A stretch of DNA of 64,000 nt from Bacteriovoracaceae bacterium (GTDB lineage Bacteria; Bdellovibrionota; Bacteriovoracia; Bacteriovoracales; Bacteriovoracaceae). The translations under genes were made by a program, and so were the position numbers. This document shows positions 49,744 to 59,473 of this stretch, piece after piece. The notes beneath the pieces were generated by a model. That model ran no database searches, had not been told where the DNA came from, and saw nothing but the letters and a program-made list of their open reading frames with translations. The stretch spans positions 293,137 to 357,136 of the forward strand of contig JAIPEG010000001.1 in the NCBI GenBank assembly GCA_021737405.1, written 5' to 3'. Every line of letters begins with the position of its first letter. Positions within the stretch are counted from its first letter, which is position 1.

Positions 49744-51027
49744 TTACTTAATTGTTAAGAAATCATAAATCTTTTCAAAAGTTTTTTCTTCACGAATGGC
49801 AAACATTAAGTTGTTCTTCATTCTTTCATCTTTTGAATAGAAGCTCTTAATCTGATCCATTTCAAGTCCAGAAGTCTTGGCAACTTCTTCTAACTTTTTA
49901 TCAAAGTCTGCTTCATTGGCCTCAATATTATGCTCTTTAGCGATAGCATCTAAAATAAGACCAGAGCGAACTTGAAATTTAGCTTTATCAGTTAAATCAC
50001 CAGACCATTTTTCAAAATAGTCCTGCATCATTTGCTCATTAAAGCCTTGCTGAGAAAGTGTTCTTTTAACATCCTCTTTTAGGTGATTTTCTTGTTGGGC
50101 CACTAATGCCGCTGGAATATCAAAAGAATTTTCATCAACAAGTTTCTCTAGAATTTCTTGGTTTAGTTTTTGTTTTGCTGCTCTGTCTTTTTGATCAACA
50201 AGGTTTGCCTTGTTTTTTGTTTCAAAGTCGGCAACTGAGTCAAAACCAAATTCTTTAGCGAGCTCATCTGAAAATTCAGGATAATTTTTTTCTTTAATTT
50301 CAAGAAGCTCTACTTCAAACTTTACAAGTGCATTTTGAAGGTCAGCGGCTTGGTAATCGGCCGGGAAAGTAACTTCAAGAGTTTTCTTGTCGCCCTTTTT
50401 CATGCCTACCATTTGATCTTCAAATCCTGGTATAAATTGTCCTGAACCAATTTCAAGAAGAAATTCCTCTCCCTTCATATTTTCTGGTTTTTCACCATTT
50501 GGCATCTCACCTTGAAAGTTCATAACAGCAAATAGACCCTTGTCGAGTCCTACTGAATCATCTTTAACTTCAACCATTTCAGCTTTTGAATTCAAATAAT
50601 TCTTTTTCATGTCATCTAAATCAGACTCTTGAAATTCAACTGAATCTTTAGTGAAAGATAAACCTGACATATCCTTAAGCTTAACTGTTGGAAAAATTTC
50701 TACAACAGCATCAAAACTTACAGATTTTCCAGGCTCATAATTCATATTTTCAAAGTTTGGATAACCAACAACTCTCAAGTCTTCCTTTGAAATGGCCTCA
50801 TACATTTGATTTTGAATAAAACTATTCAAGGCTTCACTTTCTAATTGAGGCCCATACATTTTTTGAACAACAGAAAGTGGAGCCTTTCCCTTTCTGAAAC
50901 CTTTTAAGCTAACCGTTTTCTGTTTCTTGACGAGTTCATTTTTAATTTCTGTCGTTAGATCTAAACTTTCAAAACTAAAAACGATCTTCTTTGTGCATCC
51001 ATTAACTTCTTCAACTTGATAAGACAT
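49744..51027 (-). CDS. tig: Trigger factor (ribosome-bound chaperone)
   Basis: A 427-residue trigger factor. The N-terminal ribosome-binding domain has the GFRKGKAP signature at residues 43-50. A PPIase (FKBP-like) domain follows near 150-240 (FIPGFEDQMVGMKKGDKK), and the C-terminal ~180 residues are the helical chaperone arms. It binds the ribosome exit tunnel and shields nascent chains. Length is normal. It stands alone, with 76 bases to truA upstream and a strong terminator behind it. Confidence 0.95.
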   Translation of the reverse strand: MSYQVEEVNGCTKKIVFSFESLDLTTEIKNELVKKQKTVSLKGFRKGKAPLSVVQKMYGPQLESEALNSFIQNQMYEAISKEDLRVVGYPNFENMNYEPGKSVSFDAVVEIFPTVKLKDMSGLSFTKDSVEFQESDLDDMKKNYLNSKAEMVEVKDDSVGLDKGLFAVMNFQGEMPNGEKPENMKGEEFLLEIGSGQFIPGFEDQMVGMKKGDKKTLEVTFPADYQAADLQNALVKFEVELLEIKEKNYPEFSDELAKEFGFDSVADFETKNKANLVDQKDRAAKQKLNQEILEKLVDENSFDIPAALVAQQENHLKEDVKRTLSQQGFNEQMMQDYFEKWSGDLTDKAKFQVRSGLILDAIAKEHNIEANEADFDKKLEEVAKTSGLEMDQIKSFYSKDERMKNNLMFAIREEKTFEKIYDFLTIK

Positions 51028-51103
51028 TTCAAATCCTCTTTTCTATAGGCAGTGCGATAAGATATTAATTTTGTTGGAAAATTATCGACCTTGAAACCGA
51101 TTG

Positions 51104-51937
51104 TCAATTGATCCCATTAAAGGGTTTATCGTATTCTACATGCACAAGATAAAGGCCATTTGGTGGTGCTACAGGCCCTATTTTTTGGTCGGTTTGAACG
51201 TCAAAGTGCTTCATTATTTCTTCTGGAGAGACTTTATCTTGCCCCGCAGCTAAAACAGCGCCAACAATTAGTCTGACCATCTGCTTCAAAAACCCATTGC
51301 CTGTAACACTTATACGATATAGTGTCCCCGGTTGCGTTGAGTCAATAAAGCTCGCCATAGGTTCTTTCTTTAATGAGGCATCAAAAATAATTCTTCGAGT
51401 TGTCTTAACCTCAGTGCCTTTGGTCGAAAAATTTATAAAGTCATGCTCACCAAAAAAAACATTCAATGCCTTTTCAACTTTTTGCCAATCAATTTTTCGA
51501 GGTACATGGGTAACGAGATTCCTATAAAAAGGGGGCATCGTAGGTCCATCAAAAATAATATATTCATAGGTTTTCCACAGAGCGTCTCTAACCGGGTGAA
51601 ATTCATCGTTAGACTCTTGGCAGTCTTTAATTCTAATCTCTTCTGGAAGATGTGAATTTAACGCCCGAACAAGAGACAGGGGCTCAATGAGAAGTGGAAT
51701 TTGAATTTTCACAATTTGCCCTAAAGCATGAACTCCACTATCCGTACGACCAGAGCCCAAAGACTTAAGCTTTTCACTTTTTACTATTTTGGAAAGAGCC
51801 TTATGGAGCTCACCTTGCACTGTTCGCTGAGAAGAGGTTTGGATTTGCCATCCTTCAAATAAAGAACCGTCGTAGGATAGGCTTAAGCGATAATTATAAA
51901 TACTCAAAGGTAAAACCAAGTCCGAAGCTTGCCCCAC
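51104..51937 (-). CDS. truA: tRNA pseudouridine synthase A
   Basis: A TruA-family enzyme that makes pseudouridine at positions 38-40 of tRNA anticodon stems. The catalytic aspartate is in GSGRTDSGVHA (about residues 61-71), with YEYIIFDG and the late GNGFLKQMVRLIVGAVL. The start is uncertain: GTG at 51937 overlaps the upstream gene by 44 bases and has no ribosome binding site; TTG at 51907, just before NYRLSLSYDG, would fit the family's usual N terminus better. Either way the reading frame is intact and coupled to the gene at 51894. Confidence 0.9.
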   Translation of the reverse strand: MGQASDLVLPLSIYNYRLSLSYDGSLFEGWQIQTSSQRTVQGELHKALSKIVKSEKLKSLGSGRTDSGVHALGQIVKIQIPLLIEPLSLVRALNSHLPEEIRIKDCQESNDEFHPVRDALWKTYEYIIFDGPTMPPFYRNLVTHVPRKIDWQKVEKALNVFFGEHDFINFSTKGTEVKTTRRIIFDASLKKEPMASFIDSTQPGTLYRISVTGNGFLKQMVRLIVGAVLAAGQDKVSPEEIMKHFDVQTDQKIGPVAPPNGLYLVHVEYDKPFNGIN

Positions 51938-52877
51938 TTATTGAGATATTATCTTGAAAGTTTTCATAATTTTGAAGACGTCCTTCAATATTAAAGTACA
52001 TATTTGTTAAGTCACTTTGGCTAAAAGTCTTGGAGGCCAAGAAACTTGAAAGAGCACTCATACTTATTTGAAGTTTCCCATGACCAAAATAACCATAACT
52101 AACCTGTCGTCTGTGCTTTAGATTATCTTCACGATCTAAATCATTTCGAGACTGAAGTAGACCCATCGCTGAAGGACCGCCTGAAAAGCTAAATTTAAAA
52201 AAACGACTCGGAACAAAGTCAAATCCAAGACGTAAATCAATGGGGACTGTGAAAAGCTGAAACTTTACATTACTTTCAAGAACAGGAGAATTTGAAAAAA
52301 TCCCCTTTCCTACGGCATACCCAACACCAAGTCCGTAGCCGTAAAAAGTATTAAATAATCCACGAGAAAAATACTCATCAAAATGTAAATGAAGGGAGCC
52401 ACCCTTCTTAGAACCTGGCGCATTCTCAAATGATTGCTGATAGATATTATTATTATCTTTTACGTCATATTCATCTTTAATATAAGTAAAAGAAAAAGAA
52501 CTTTGGCCTTTATTGTAAATACTTTTATAAATTTCTTTGTTTTTGAATTCGATTAGGCTTTCTCTATTTTCATGAGTATAAGGAACCTCATTTCCGGTAG
52601 CGAGAATTTTTTCTTTTTCAGAGAGTTCTTTTTTTTCAAACTCTGCCTTATCCATGATGGCAAAACTTTTCTTTTCATCTTGCTTGGACGGGATAAAAGA
52701 GTCTCTCTCTCCCATAGAGAAGTCGACATCTTCGTTATTTTCATCTTTTTCAAAGCTCTCTAAGAGGTGCTTACCAGGCTCAAGCTGATCAGGTAAGGCA
52801 ATACCAAAATCTTCCGCTCCTAAAGAGAGAGAAAATAAAACACTAAGAATCAGAATCTTCAGACCATTGGAAGGCAT
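51894..52877 (-). CDS. Predicted outer-membrane protein, unknown
   Basis: The start at 52877 is preferred because AAGGA lies eight bases before the ATG; an in-frame TTG two codons upstream lacks better support. The 327-residue protein has a signal peptide (to about residue 20, SLGAE). A charged Lys/Glu-rich segment (about 30-110) follows, then about ten amphipathic beta strands ending in FEYL. This looks like an outer-membrane or porin-like barrel with an N-terminal extension. I do not recognise the family. It overlaps pssA by 35 bases and truA by up to 44. Confidence 0.65.
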   Translation of the reverse strand: MPSNGLKILILSVLFSLSLGAEDFGIALPDQLEPGKHLLESFEKDENNEDVDFSMGERDSFIPSKQDEKKSFAIMDKAEFEKKELSEKEKILATGNEVPYTHENRESLIEFKNKEIYKSIYNKGQSSFSFTYIKDEYDVKDNNNIYQQSFENAPGSKKGGSLHLHFDEYFSRGLFNTFYGYGLGVGYAVGKGIFSNSPVLESNVKFQLFTVPIDLRLGFDFVPSRFFKFSFSGGPSAMGLLQSRNDLDREDNLKHRRQVSYGYFGHGKLQISMSALSSFLASKTFSQSDLTNMYFNIEGRLQNYENFQDNISISGASFGLGFTFEYL

Positions 52878-53583
52878 CGCCAAATTCCTTGATTTTATAG
52901 AGGTAGTAAAAAAGAGAAAAGAGAACGTAAATGGCCATCCCTAAAGCAAACATAACTTGGTAGTAAATGACGGTTAAAGCGGCACCTACAAAAAAGAAAA
53001 ATAAGATCGCTCGCTTATGCCTACGAACAAAATCACTATCTTTAAAGGAGTGAAAAGGGATTGTTGTAATCATTAGTAAGGCATAAATGGCGGTGTAACC
53101 TAAAGTATATTCACTATATTCATTTAACTGGGGAAACTTATCAGCAAGTAAGATTAATCCAATCATACCTAAGGCCGCACCTGGACTCGGGAGACCTTGG
53201 AAGAAATCTGACCTAACCTTGGTGATATTGGCATTAAAGCGGGCAAGTCTTAAGGCTGCGCAAAGGAGATAGAAAAAAGAAATAACAGCACCGAGACGCC
53301 CATAGTTTAAGAGGTACTTTTGATAAATAAGAAAAGCGGGAGCCACTCCAAAGGAGACGGCATCACTCAATGAATCAAACTGTTCGCCAAAATGTGACGA
53401 AGTTCCAGTCAGGCGGGCAACTCTTCCATCAACAGAGTCAAAAATCGCGCCCAATATTAAAATCATTGCGGCCTCATAGTGCATACCTCTTGTGGCAAAC
53501 ACCATACTTGAAAAGCCGCAGGCCATATTCAGACCAGTGAAAATATTTGGTAAAAAGAATGCAAATCTCTTAGCAGGACTCAT
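52843..53583 (-). CDS. pssA: CDP-diacylglycerol--serine O-phosphatidyltransferase
   Basis: A 246-residue membrane enzyme that makes phosphatidylserine from CDP-diacylglycerol and serine. The CDP-alcohol phosphotransferase motif is seen in DGRVARLTGTSSHFGEQFD followed by SLSD (about residues 51-73), with multiple transmembrane segments. Length fits bacterial type II PssA. It overlaps the psd-like gene upstream by four bases (ATGA), the usual pairing of phosphatidylserine synthesis and decarboxylation. Confidence 0.93.
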   Translation of the reverse strand: MSPAKRFAFFLPNIFTGLNMACGFSSMVFATRGMHYEAAMILILGAIFDSVDGRVARLTGTSSHFGEQFDSLSDAVSFGVAPAFLIYQKYLLNYGRLGAVISFFYLLCAALRLARFNANITKVRSDFFQGLPSPGAALGMIGLILLADKFPQLNEYSEYTLGYTAIYALLMITTIPFHSFKDSDFVRRHKRAILFFFFVGAALTVIYYQVMFALGMAIYVLFSLFYYLYKIKEFGDAFQWSEDSDS

Positions 53584-54254
53584 GCCTCCACCTTTTTAAC
53601 GTCTTTTAAATGAGCAACAATCGCTTGACCCGCTACAACATCTAAACCTTCTCTCGCTAGTATCTCATAGTTTTCGGGTAAATATAAAACTGTGGTTCCA
53701 CCTAATCCAAAAAAGCCCAAATTCACTTGCGCCTTTCCTTTATCTCCAGGAATTACCCTTACTTTTGGCCATAGGCCTGTCACACACTTATAGAAATCAA
53801 GCCCAACGGTAATATCGTTTACACAGCGCATTCCGACTGAAAGGCTTGGTTTTCGCTTGCTGTCTTTATTAAAAATACTTTTAAAGAAATATCGAAAGTG
53901 ACCCACGCCTCCTTCATAAGCGAGATCAATAATCTCTGCTTTTAGTGGAAAATAAATTCCATGCTCACGCCACCAAGAAGAGACAATAACGACTTCCGTA
54001 AGGTTTTTCCCATAGCGATTTTGCTCAATACCATTATTAATCAGAACAATCTTTCCATTAACTGGTGCATAAAGAATGCCTTCTTTTAGCACTGCATCTT
54101 CTTGAAAAGCCGGAGATAGACGTCGTGAGAAGAACAGAATTATGGCAATGACAAATAACGCCAATAAAAAAAGCCAATAAAGACCAAATAGCCACGAAAT
54201 GAAAAGTATTGCGAAAAATACCGTAAAATAAAAGGAATTAAGAAAAAATCTCAT
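53580..54254 (-). CDS. psd: Phosphatidylserine decarboxylase-like protein lacking the usual LGST serine
   Basis: A 224-residue protein with an N-terminal hydrophobic hairpin (about residues 5-43), then a Psd-like core (LYAPVNGKIV, REHGIYFPL, GMRCVNDI, KAQVNLGFFG). It is directly coupled to pssA, as is usual for Psd. In active Psd proenzymes a GST motif is cut and the Ser becomes the pyruvoyl cofactor. Here the motif reads GLGGTTVLYLP, with Gly where Ser should be, and the residue two before the processing histidine is Arg rather than Asp. Either processing uses another residue (a neighbouring Thr) or the protein is not a classical decarboxylase. The homology is fairly clear; activity is open. 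Confidence 0.75.
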   Translation of the reverse strand: MRFFLNSFYFTVFFAILFISWLFGLYWLFLLALFVIAIILFFSRRLSPAFQEDAVLKEGILYAPVNGKIVLINNGIEQNRYGKNLTEVVIVSSWWREHGIYFPLKAEIIDLAYEGGVGHFRYFFKSIFNKDSKRKPSLSVGMRCVNDITVGLDFYKCVTGLWPKVRVIPGDKGKAQVNLGFFGLGGTTVLYLPENYEILAREGLDVVAGQAIVAHLKDVKKVEA

Positions 54255-54307
54255 TTTGATAATATACCATCAAGAGTATCAGGAATCTTCCAAAAGCTTC
54301 TTACCTC

Positions 54308-54910
54308 TTAGCGATTTCTTGGCAAATTAAACTCTTTTTCTTCTGGTCGGTAATAATAGGGGGGAAGATGTTTTGCTCTCTTGAGAACCTGCGAGAAAAT
54401 CTTTGTAGGCTCTTTCTTATAGAGATCATATAGATTATCGAGTTCACGATCCATTAGAAGCCCTTCGAGGTGATAAAGGTGATCTTCCGAGAGATCAAGG
54501 AGATTAAAACTCTTCTCACTAATCAGTTCGAAATCTTCTCCGGTTAATTTTAGACTATATTGAAATACCTCTCCCTTAAATGCTTCTGCAAAGAACTTAT
54601 ATTCTTTTACTTCTGCAAAGGAGGGTACCTCAAAATGATAGAAACTATAAATTGGTAGACCTTCCATTTCGAGGATCTGGCAGACTCCCTCAGCCACACG
54701 AATGCCAGTGTAAGAGCCAGGTCCATTAGCGAGAAAAATTCCTTTTAAGTCCTGCACCTTAATATTGTGATCATTCAAAGAAGAATAAATTATTGAATGA
54801 AGAACTTGAGACCCTTTTTTATTCGGCACCATCTCATAATGTTTCCAATTTAAGTCAGCATCGAGCAAACCGATTTGAATATAAAGAGAGGAATCTAGAA
54901 AAAGGTACAT
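54308..54910 (-). CDS. tsaB: TsaB, tRNA t6A biosynthesis factor
   Basis: A 200-residue protein of the TsaB/YeaZ family, a partner of TsaD and TsaE in making threonylcarbamoyladenosine at tRNA position 37. Visible are LFLDSS at the start, FLANGPGSYTGIRV with the family's GPGSFTG-like motif (about 61-74), and a conserved helix VLHSIIYSSL. Sequence is divergent in the second half, as is common in TsaB. It lies 12 bases after rseP and 53 bases before psd on the same strand. Confidence 0.85.
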   Translation of the reverse strand: MYLFLDSSLYIQIGLLDADLNWKHYEMVPNKKGSQVLHSIIYSSLNDHNIKVQDLKGIFLANGPGSYTGIRVAEGVCQILEMEGLPIYSFYHFEVPSFAEVKEYKFFAEAFKGEVFQYSLKLTGEDFELISEKSFNLLDLSEDHLYHLEGLLMDRELDNLYDLYKKEPTKIFSQVLKRAKHLPPYYYRPEEKEFNLPRNR

Positions 54911-54922
54911 ATAGTTTTCTTT

Positions 54923-56494
54923 TTAAAAAAAGCGAGAAAAGTCATTAAAAATAGCACCAACCATTAGCATCAATAGCAATGACAAACCTACCTGCTGGGC
55001 GATTTCCATTTTCCTTCGAGACACTGGTCCACCATTTAAAATTTCTAGGAAAATAAACATAATGTGTCCGCCATCAAGTACAGGAATCGGAAATAAATTT
55101 ATCACTCCCAAATTAACTGAGATTAAGGCCATCAATTGAAAGAAGTAAGACAAGCTCGTATTAAATGAATCTGAAGCAACTTTCCCAATAGCAAGAGGTC
55201 CACCAATCGTTTTAAAACTAACTTCGGCCGTAATAAGCTTTTTGAAGCCATCAATAGTCTTTACAATAGTATCCCAAGTTCTTCCAAGCGCCATTAGAGA
55301 AGCCTCGAAAAAGCCTTTTGATTTTGTTTCAATAAACTTTAGAGGTTGAAAAATGCCTCCACTATAGACACCTATTAATTTCACGGCCTCACCGTCTTGA
55401 TTAAGTACCTCTGGCACAATTTCAAAATTTTTAGCAATTCCTTTTCGCCACAAGGAAATGGCCACTTTCTCTGACTTAGATTTTTGTAGGTTACCCCTTA
55501 AATCTTCAAAGCTATGCACATCCTCACCTTCCAAAGAATAGATAACATCTCCAGCTTTTATTCCTGCTAAATCTGCGGGGGATTTCATGTTGATACTTTT
55601 GACCATCAGGTCAACAGTCTTAAATCCATTATCACTTAGACCAATATCAAGATTTTTATAGGCCTTTAGACTTAAAGTCTTTTCTTTCTCAAAATTAACA
55701 ACGAAAGGATCCTCAGCATTCTTTTCATCGACACTAAGTGGATAAACATAAACTGGCTGCTCATTATCCCAAGTCTGCCTTAATTGATCATAAGAAGTGT
55801 TCCAATTAATTTTACCGGACATTAGGCTAAGGGCGTAAGTTTGCCCCTGTGTATCGACAAGGATTGGTTGCCTCAATGTGGGAGGATATTTAGCAAACTC
55901 TTCAAAAAATGTTTCACCAGTCAGGTTTAAAGTAAGAGTTATGTTTTTTTCTACTCTACCAACGACCATTGTTTTTATTAAATCTTCCCCCTCAAGGAGA
56001 ATATCTGTCGGATTATAAACTTCCTTATTATTGACCTTTTGAATCACATCCCCACTTCTTAGACCTAGATCATAAAAAGTGCTGGTTTTTGGAATAACAC
56101 CAAGCTTTAGCTCAGGAAGCCTCTCACCCATTACAAGCAAGGTCATAAAAATAACATAAGCCATTATGAAGTTTGCGAGAGGACCACCCATCACAATCCA
56201 AAAGCGCGCCCACTTTCCCTTAAACGTAAAAGAGAACGGTCTCTCCTCTACAGGGATAGCATCCTTATTAAGAGGATCGTCACCAAACATTTTCACATAA
56301 CCACCAAGTGGTATAAGGGAGACAGCATACTCTGTGTCTCCTTTTTTGAATTTTAAGATTTTTGGACCAAAACCAATGCTGAACGTTTCAACACGAACAC
56401 CAAAGAGGCGCGCAAAGATAAAGTGGCCAAGCTCATGAAAGAAAACCAGGGGACCGAGAAAGAGAATAAATATTCCAAATTTTTCAATAAACAT
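54923..56494 (-). CDS. rseP: RseP-type site-2 intramembrane metalloprotease
   Basis: A 523-residue polytopic protease. The zinc-binding HELGH is in FFHELGHFIFARL (about 19-31), and the third ligand motif is near the C terminus (NLFPIPVLDGGHIMF). Two PDZ-like domains lie between them: GLRSGDVIQKVNNKEV (about 137-155) and LAGIKAGDVIYSLEGEDV (about 310-330). It cleaves membrane-embedded anti-sigma factors and signal-peptide remnants. It is longer than the E. coli protein because of an extended inter-PDZ stretch. Gene order with cdsA and uppS upstream is the usual one. Confidence 0.95.
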   Translation of the reverse strand: MFIEKFGIFILFLGPLVFFHELGHFIFARLFGVRVETFSIGFGPKILKFKKGDTEYAVSLIPLGGYVKMFGDDPLNKDAIPVEERPFSFTFKGKWARFWIVMGGPLANFIMAYVIFMTLLVMGERLPELKLGVIPKTSTFYDLGLRSGDVIQKVNNKEVYNPTDILLEGEDLIKTMVVGRVEKNITLTLNLTGETFFEEFAKYPPTLRQPILVDTQGQTYALSLMSGKINWNTSYDQLRQTWDNEQPVYVYPLSVDEKNAEDPFVVNFEKEKTLSLKAYKNLDIGLSDNGFKTVDLMVKSINMKSPADLAGIKAGDVIYSLEGEDVHSFEDLRGNLQKSKSEKVAISLWRKGIAKNFEIVPEVLNQDGEAVKLIGVYSGGIFQPLKFIETKSKGFFEASLMALGRTWDTIVKTIDGFKKLITAEVSFKTIGGPLAIGKVASDSFNTSLSYFFQLMALISVNLGVINLFPIPVLDGGHIMFIFLEILNGGPVSRRKMEIAQQVGLSLLLMLMVGAIFNDFSRFF

Positions 56495-56510
56495 AGGCTA
56501 GCTTTTTTTG

Positions 56511-57332
56511 TTAGTAGTAGTATTTAAGTACCACTGCAAAAAACGGAGCAGAGTACAATAGGCTGTCTATTCTATCATAAACTCCACCATGCCCAGGAAT
56601 CAAAGAAGAACTATCCTTGATCTTAAATTGTCTTTTTATTTTTGACTGAATTAAGTCACCTAATTGGGACAAGACTCCAAGAAGACAGAAGAGGCCAAAT
56701 AATAACACTTTAGTTTCACCAAAAATTAATGTCCACGTAATTGTTCCAAGAAGACCCGCAGTAAGCATTCCACCGATGAGCCCTTCTATCGTCTTTTTCG
56801 GACTAACTTTTTCCCATAATTTATGTTTTCCAAAATTCTTTCCAAAGAACCAGGCGCCAGTATCCATACCAAAATTAACAACCATTAACACAGCGAGAAG
56901 AAGACGCCATTTTTCGTAGTGGAGTGTATTGGTCAGGGCAATCATGGGCAGCAACAAAAATGGACCTGCTATAAAGGGCATTTTTGATGTTAGGTCCTCA
57001 ACAGCTTTAGACTCAATGGGTAAATAGAAAAGGTAAATAAGTAAACCAACATTAAGAACAAGGCCCGCGTTTACGACAGCAAAGTGCATACCAGGCGAAA
57101 AATCTAAGAAGTTAAAATAAACATATGGAACAATGAATAAGGCTTGGGAAAGAAAGTAATTAAGAGAGAATCTTTTCTTTCTAAAAAAGTTACAAAAAAT
57201 TTCATCAACGGCCAGTGATCCAAAAAACAGTATAAAGCCCATTGTTGCTTTTTTGCCAAAATAGATACAAACGAATACAGCAAGTAATAAAACTATCGCT
57301 GAAACTATTCTTTGAACCGTATTTGAAGACAT
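56511..57332 (-). CDS. cdsA: Phosphatidate cytidylyltransferase (CDP-diglyceride synthase)
   Basis: A 273-residue membrane enzyme that makes CDP-diacylglycerol from phosphatidic acid and CTP, the precursor used by PssA encoded at 52843. About seven transmembrane helices are seen, and the CdsA signature is present near the C terminus (SKIKRQFKIKDSSSLIPGHGGVYDRIDSL), with WFFGKNFGKHKL before it. It starts one base after the uppS stop and ends 16 bases before rseP, so the three are co-transcribed. Confidence 0.95.
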   Translation of the reverse strand: MSSNTVQRIVSAIVLLLAVFVCIYFGKKATMGFILFFGSLAVDEIFCNFFRKKRFSLNYFLSQALFIVPYVYFNFLDFSPGMHFAVVNAGLVLNVGLLIYLFYLPIESKAVEDLTSKMPFIAGPFLLLPMIALTNTLHYEKWRLLLAVLMVVNFGMDTGAWFFGKNFGKHKLWEKVSPKKTIEGLIGGMLTAGLLGTITWTLIFGETKVLLFGLFCLLGVLSQLGDLIQSKIKRQFKIKDSSSLIPGHGGVYDRIDSLLYSAPFFAVVLKYYY

Positions 57333-57333
57333 T

Positions 57334-58110
57334 TTATTGTACCTGGGGAGAAGTCTTTTCTATTAACTCTTTATTCACCTTAGCCATTCTATGACTTTCG
57401 GATAAAGAATCAACCGACTCAATTTGACCAAATCGTCTTTCACGTCCTGTTACCTGATAAATGATGCCCCTAAACTCTTCGCGTGTGAAGTCAGGCCATT
57501 TTGTTGATGTAAAGAACAGTTCGGCATAGGCAATTTGCCACAGCAAAAAATTTGATACTCTTTGATCACCACCTGTTCGAATCAATAGATCAACGTCTCC
57601 AGATTCTGGGGCAAAGAGAGCTTCAGTGAGATCTCTCTCATTTATTTGAGTTTTGCCATTTAAGATTAATCTATTTACTGCAGAAACGATTTCACTTCGC
57701 CCACCATAACCAAAAGCAAAGTTAAGAATTAAACCCTTATTGTCTTTGGTCAAATTCTCTAGATCAACAATAAGCTCTTTCGTCTTATCGGGCAGGGTCG
57801 AAATATCCCCTATTACTTTAAAACGAACACCATTTTTTAAGATTCTTTGCTTCTCTTTCAAAAGAAATTTTTTCAACAGGTTGAAAAGAGTCATCACCTC
57901 TTTTGGTGGACGACTCCAGTTCTCTGTTGAAAAAGCATAAAGTGTTAGTGCCCTTAAACCAAGGTCGTCAGCTTCCTCTACAATATTACTTACAACGGAA
58001 CTGCCGCGAACATGGCCCCATATACGAGGACGACAACGCCCTTGTGCCCAGCGGCCATTACCATCCATGATGATAGCAACATGTTTAATTTTATTTTCAA
58101 GTCCGCTCAT
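57334..58110 (-). CDS. uppS: Undecaprenyl diphosphate synthase
   Basis: A 258-residue cis-prenyltransferase that makes the C55 lipid carrier for peptidoglycan and LPS. Conserved parts are VAIIMDGNGRWAQGR (catalytic Asp, about residues 11-26), TLYAFSTENW, NFAFGYGGRSEI and DLLIRTGGDQRVSNFLLWQ. Length is typical. It lies six bases after frr and one base before cdsA in the conserved operon. Confidence 0.97.
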   Translation of the reverse strand: MSGLENKIKHVAIIMDGNGRWAQGRCRPRIWGHVRGSSVVSNIVEEADDLGLRALTLYAFSTENWSRPPKEVMTLFNLLKKFLLKEKQRILKNGVRFKVIGDISTLPDKTKELIVDLENLTKDNKGLILNFAFGYGGRSEIVSAVNRLILNGKTQINERDLTEALFAPESGDVDLLIRTGGDQRVSNFLLWQIAYAELFFTSTKWPDFTREEFRGIIYQVTGRERRFGQIESVDSLSESHRMAKVNKELIEKTSPQVQ

Positions 58111-58116
58111 AATTTC

Positions 58117-58674
58117 TTAAACAGAAAGAATCTCTTTCTCTTTATTTTCCATAACGTGATCTACTTGAGACACAAATTTATCTGTAACTTTTTGTATTTG
58201 ATCATGAAACTTTTTAGAATCATCTTCAGAGATTTCTTTCGCCTTTTCCGCTTTTTTAACGACTTCATTTTTGTCTCGTCTAGCGTTTCGAATAGCGATT
58301 TTGGCATCTTCACCATATTTTTTGATATCTCTTACTTGCTCTTTTCTTCGCTCTTCCGTTAAGGCCGGAAAAGGAATCCTTATAAGGTTTCCATCGTTAG
58401 AGGGAGTTAACCCTAAATTAGCCCCAAGTATTGCTTTTTCAATATCTTGAATCATCGTTTTATCAAAGGGTTGAATTTGAAGCAGCCTGGCCTCAGGTGT
58501 TGAGATATTTCCAACCTGAGCAACAGGAGTTGGCGAACCATAATAATTTACACTTACACCATCTAAAACATTAGCACTGGCACGACCAGTTCTAACTTTT
58601 GAAAGTTGGTGCTTTAAGGAGTTAATTGATTTTTCCATGCCGTCTTCAAGCTCTAAAAGAATTTCATCAATCAT
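58117..58674 (-). CDS. frr: Ribosome recycling factor
   Basis: A 185-residue ribosome recycling factor, which splits post-termination ribosomes together with EF-G. The whole sequence fits the family: LRTGRA-like KVRTGRASANVLDGV, YYGSPTPVAQVGNIS, and LIRIPFPALTEERRKEQVRDIKKY. Length is exactly standard. It lies 15 bases after pyrH and six bases before uppS. Confidence 0.98.
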   Translation of the reverse strand: MIDEILLELEDGMEKSINSLKHQLSKVRTGRASANVLDGVSVNYYGSPTPVAQVGNISTPEARLLQIQPFDKTMIQDIEKAILGANLGLTPSNDGNLIRIPFPALTEERRKEQVRDIKKYGEDAKIAIRNARRDKNEVVKKAEKAKEISEDDSKKFHDQIQKVTDKFVSQVDHVMENKEKEILSV

Positions 58675-58689
58675 TTGTGCTACCTTCCT

Positions 58690-59403
<714 letters not shown>

Positions 59404-59425
59404 TTAAAAAGACTCCCTTTGATTC

Positions 59426-59450
59426 AAAAAAGGGGGCTCTAAAGCCCCCT
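59426..59450 (-). terminator. Rho-independent terminator after tsf
   Basis: On the minus strand an 8-bp GC-rich stem (59443-59450 with 59431-59438, loop 59439-59442) is followed by a run of six T. It begins 24 bases after the tsf stop and would separate rpsB-tsf from pyrH-frr. Confidence 0.85.
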
Positions 59451-59473
59451 GATTTATTATTTAATTTTTAATC

